Of a stretch of 64,000 bases of DNA, positions 62,623 to 64,000 are shown one piece after another. Each line of letters opens with the position of its first letter. Positions within the stretch are counted from its first letter, which is position 1. Source of the DNA: Tillus elongatus (taxonomy: Eukaryota; Arthropoda; Insecta; Coleoptera; Cleridae); assembly GCA_964006375.1 (NCBI GenBank), contig OZ023262.1, forward strand, positions 91,275,654-91,339,653, written 5' to 3'. The notes beneath the pieces were generated by a model. That model was not told the origin of the DNA. It saw only the letters and a program-made list of their open reading frames with translations, and searched no databases. The position numbers were made by a program, and so were the translations under genes.

Positions 62623-63933
62623 TCTAAGTGAGATTAAATCTGGGAGCTTACGAAACTGCTCTTGTATACTTCGTATACATGGCTTTCAATATTGTACACA
62701 AATGAATAGAATATTCGACAGCGAGGAGATAATTATTTTCGGTGATGGAAGGTAGAGTTCAGACGGCCACACTAATTATAGGTAAAACCAGAAGCACCTC
62801 TTGTCATCTTGTCGTATTTGACACGACCAAAGTAAACGCTTTGTCGGCTCTTGTCACACAATTAACAAAACATTGCTGAAAGGTTTCGAGCGTTCTCCTC
62901 AAACACTTAAAGCTGTTTACACATTCCATTTGCTCTCACTAAAGAGACCTGTGGATTTAATAAAGAGGACATCCATGCATGCCTATATGCTCTCGAAGCT
63001 TTTTTCGGTATCAACTTTCCTACAAAAGAATACTGTGGGTGCTGCCGGTTCTTTCAAAGTAAATCAGAATTATGTATTAAGACACAGCCTTACAAGATTT
63101 CCATCAACTTTAGGGGCAAAATTGGTAAATCGAAAGGTCGTTTGAGCATTAGGAAGCTTTTCGTAACAAATCGTATAATGAAGGAACCGCCTGTTTAAGA
63201 CTTTAAAAGTTTGTTTAGATGAGACCCTAGGATCCAGTTTCAATGTCCATGTTTCGCTGCAATAACAGAAAACTTAGTTCCAAAAGATGACCAACACAAT
63301 TACAATTTTATCGACTATGCATGGTGATTAAACGATTGACTAAAGTTAATTTTGTGAACTTTTGAAATAAAATGTATATTCATAAATACTTGGTCAAACC
63401 TTTATATTCTAAACACATACGTAGAGGCCATTTGTGTCTTCACTAATGTTGTTTTTTTCTCTGTAACCCGTTTTGCTGTTCGACAGCATCATCAGATAGG
63501 AGTAAATGAAATTAATTTTATACGGCTTCATGACAACTACAAATAAATATCCGTTGCTAAGTGAACATTTTTTGACCAAAAAATTCTTAAAAAAATAGTT
63601 AATGTATACAACTTTTCTTCATATCTTGTATAATAACGGATATATTGAGCTTTATTGATTTTTTACGGAAATTCGACAAAAATTATGTACCATTAAACGA
63701 TAAACTCTATAGCCAACTGCCAAGCATCAGATAAAAGGTCTATTTGAAATGAATTTTCTTGAAATATTTTAGTAAAATTAAGGACAATGACCGTTGAAGT
63801 TAAGACCTCAGGGTTTATAAAACATTCTTCTTGAGACATTTTCTTTCCATAGCCCGTATTAGATTCAAGTTCTTTGCCTAAATGTTGCCAATTTTTCGAA
63901 AGATAACACAATTTTCCGGGAAAACCTGGGCCG

Positions 63934-64000
63934 ATTTTCCTGGCTAACGAACTTATCCAAGCAATTGCAAGGAAGGTATTCACCAAATTTAATCACAATC
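63934..64000 (+). repeat. Repeat A, continuing past the palindrome
   Basis: CGATTTTCCTGGCTAACGAACTTATCCAAG matches repeat A copies at about 15655 and 51425. The copy continues out of the window. Confidence 0.7.

Overview
The window is AT-rich eukaryotic DNA built almost entirely of nested transposable elements and microsatellites. There is no operon, no bacterial-type gene layout, no rRNA and no complete tRNA. The set of elements (Penelope-like elements with GIY-YIG, an APE/RNase H LINE with a CCHC ORF1, env-bearing errantivirus-like Ty3/Gypsy elements, mariner with long terminal repeats, piggyBac, hAT) points to an arthropod, most likely an insect. The species cannot be decided from the sequence. 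I found no convincing host gene. Every protein-like reading frame that I recognise belongs to a mobile element, and nearly all are broken.

Layout. 1-703: unassigned flank. 704-3498: a whole piggyBac element with TTAA duplications and a decayed transposase. 3700-4665: remnant of an unclassified repetitive insect ORF. 5080-8480: Penelope-like element PLE-2, split by a mariner (5241-7728). The mariner is itself split by a 560-bp foldback carrying hammerhead ribozymes (6326-6885). 8480-12824: unassigned DNA, an inverted partial copy of the PLE-2/mariner junction, and a 486-bp (ATACAT)n array. 12940-31305: a second Penelope-like element, PLE-1, on the minus strand. It was opened first or second by an I-type LINE (13942-21560, 14-bp duplication) and by errantivirus-like element A (21986-30107, CGTG duplication, LTRs identical by eye). 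The LINE is in turn interrupted in ORF1 by two repeat families. 31380-35650: unassigned, partly GC-rich, with an imperfect ~550-bp tandem duplication opened by a 1.7-kb hAT-type element (32903-34605, 8-bp duplication). 35650-41360: an old LINE remnant split by Ty3/Gypsy element B (36186-41219, AAAT duplication), which lacks most of its reverse transcriptase. 41360-43243: env and 3' LTR of another errantivirus-like element. 44740-45255: hAT-like transposase remnant. 45300-53502: repeated copies of a terminal-inverted-repeat family (ends GGACGCAGCAAGTGCGTTATGG) and an associated AT-microsatellite-bearing repeat. 54778-63933: a near-perfect inverted duplication with ~4.6-kb arms around an AT-rich centre.

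The items most worth a second look are: (1) the 560-bp element at 6326-6885, a ~307-bp unit with a full hammerhead core, present as partial tandem plus inverted copies between 12-bp target duplications, with a second truncated 82-bp unit at 38181-38262 flanked by its own 11-bp repeats; (2) the giant palindrome, which may be real or an assembly product; (3) an AT microsatellite that grew exactly inside the GIY-YIG codons of PLE-2; (4) element A, whose LTRs are identical while its gag, pol and env are all interrupted.

All duplications, terminal repeats and protein motifs were read by eye. Family names rest on recalled motifs, not on searches.
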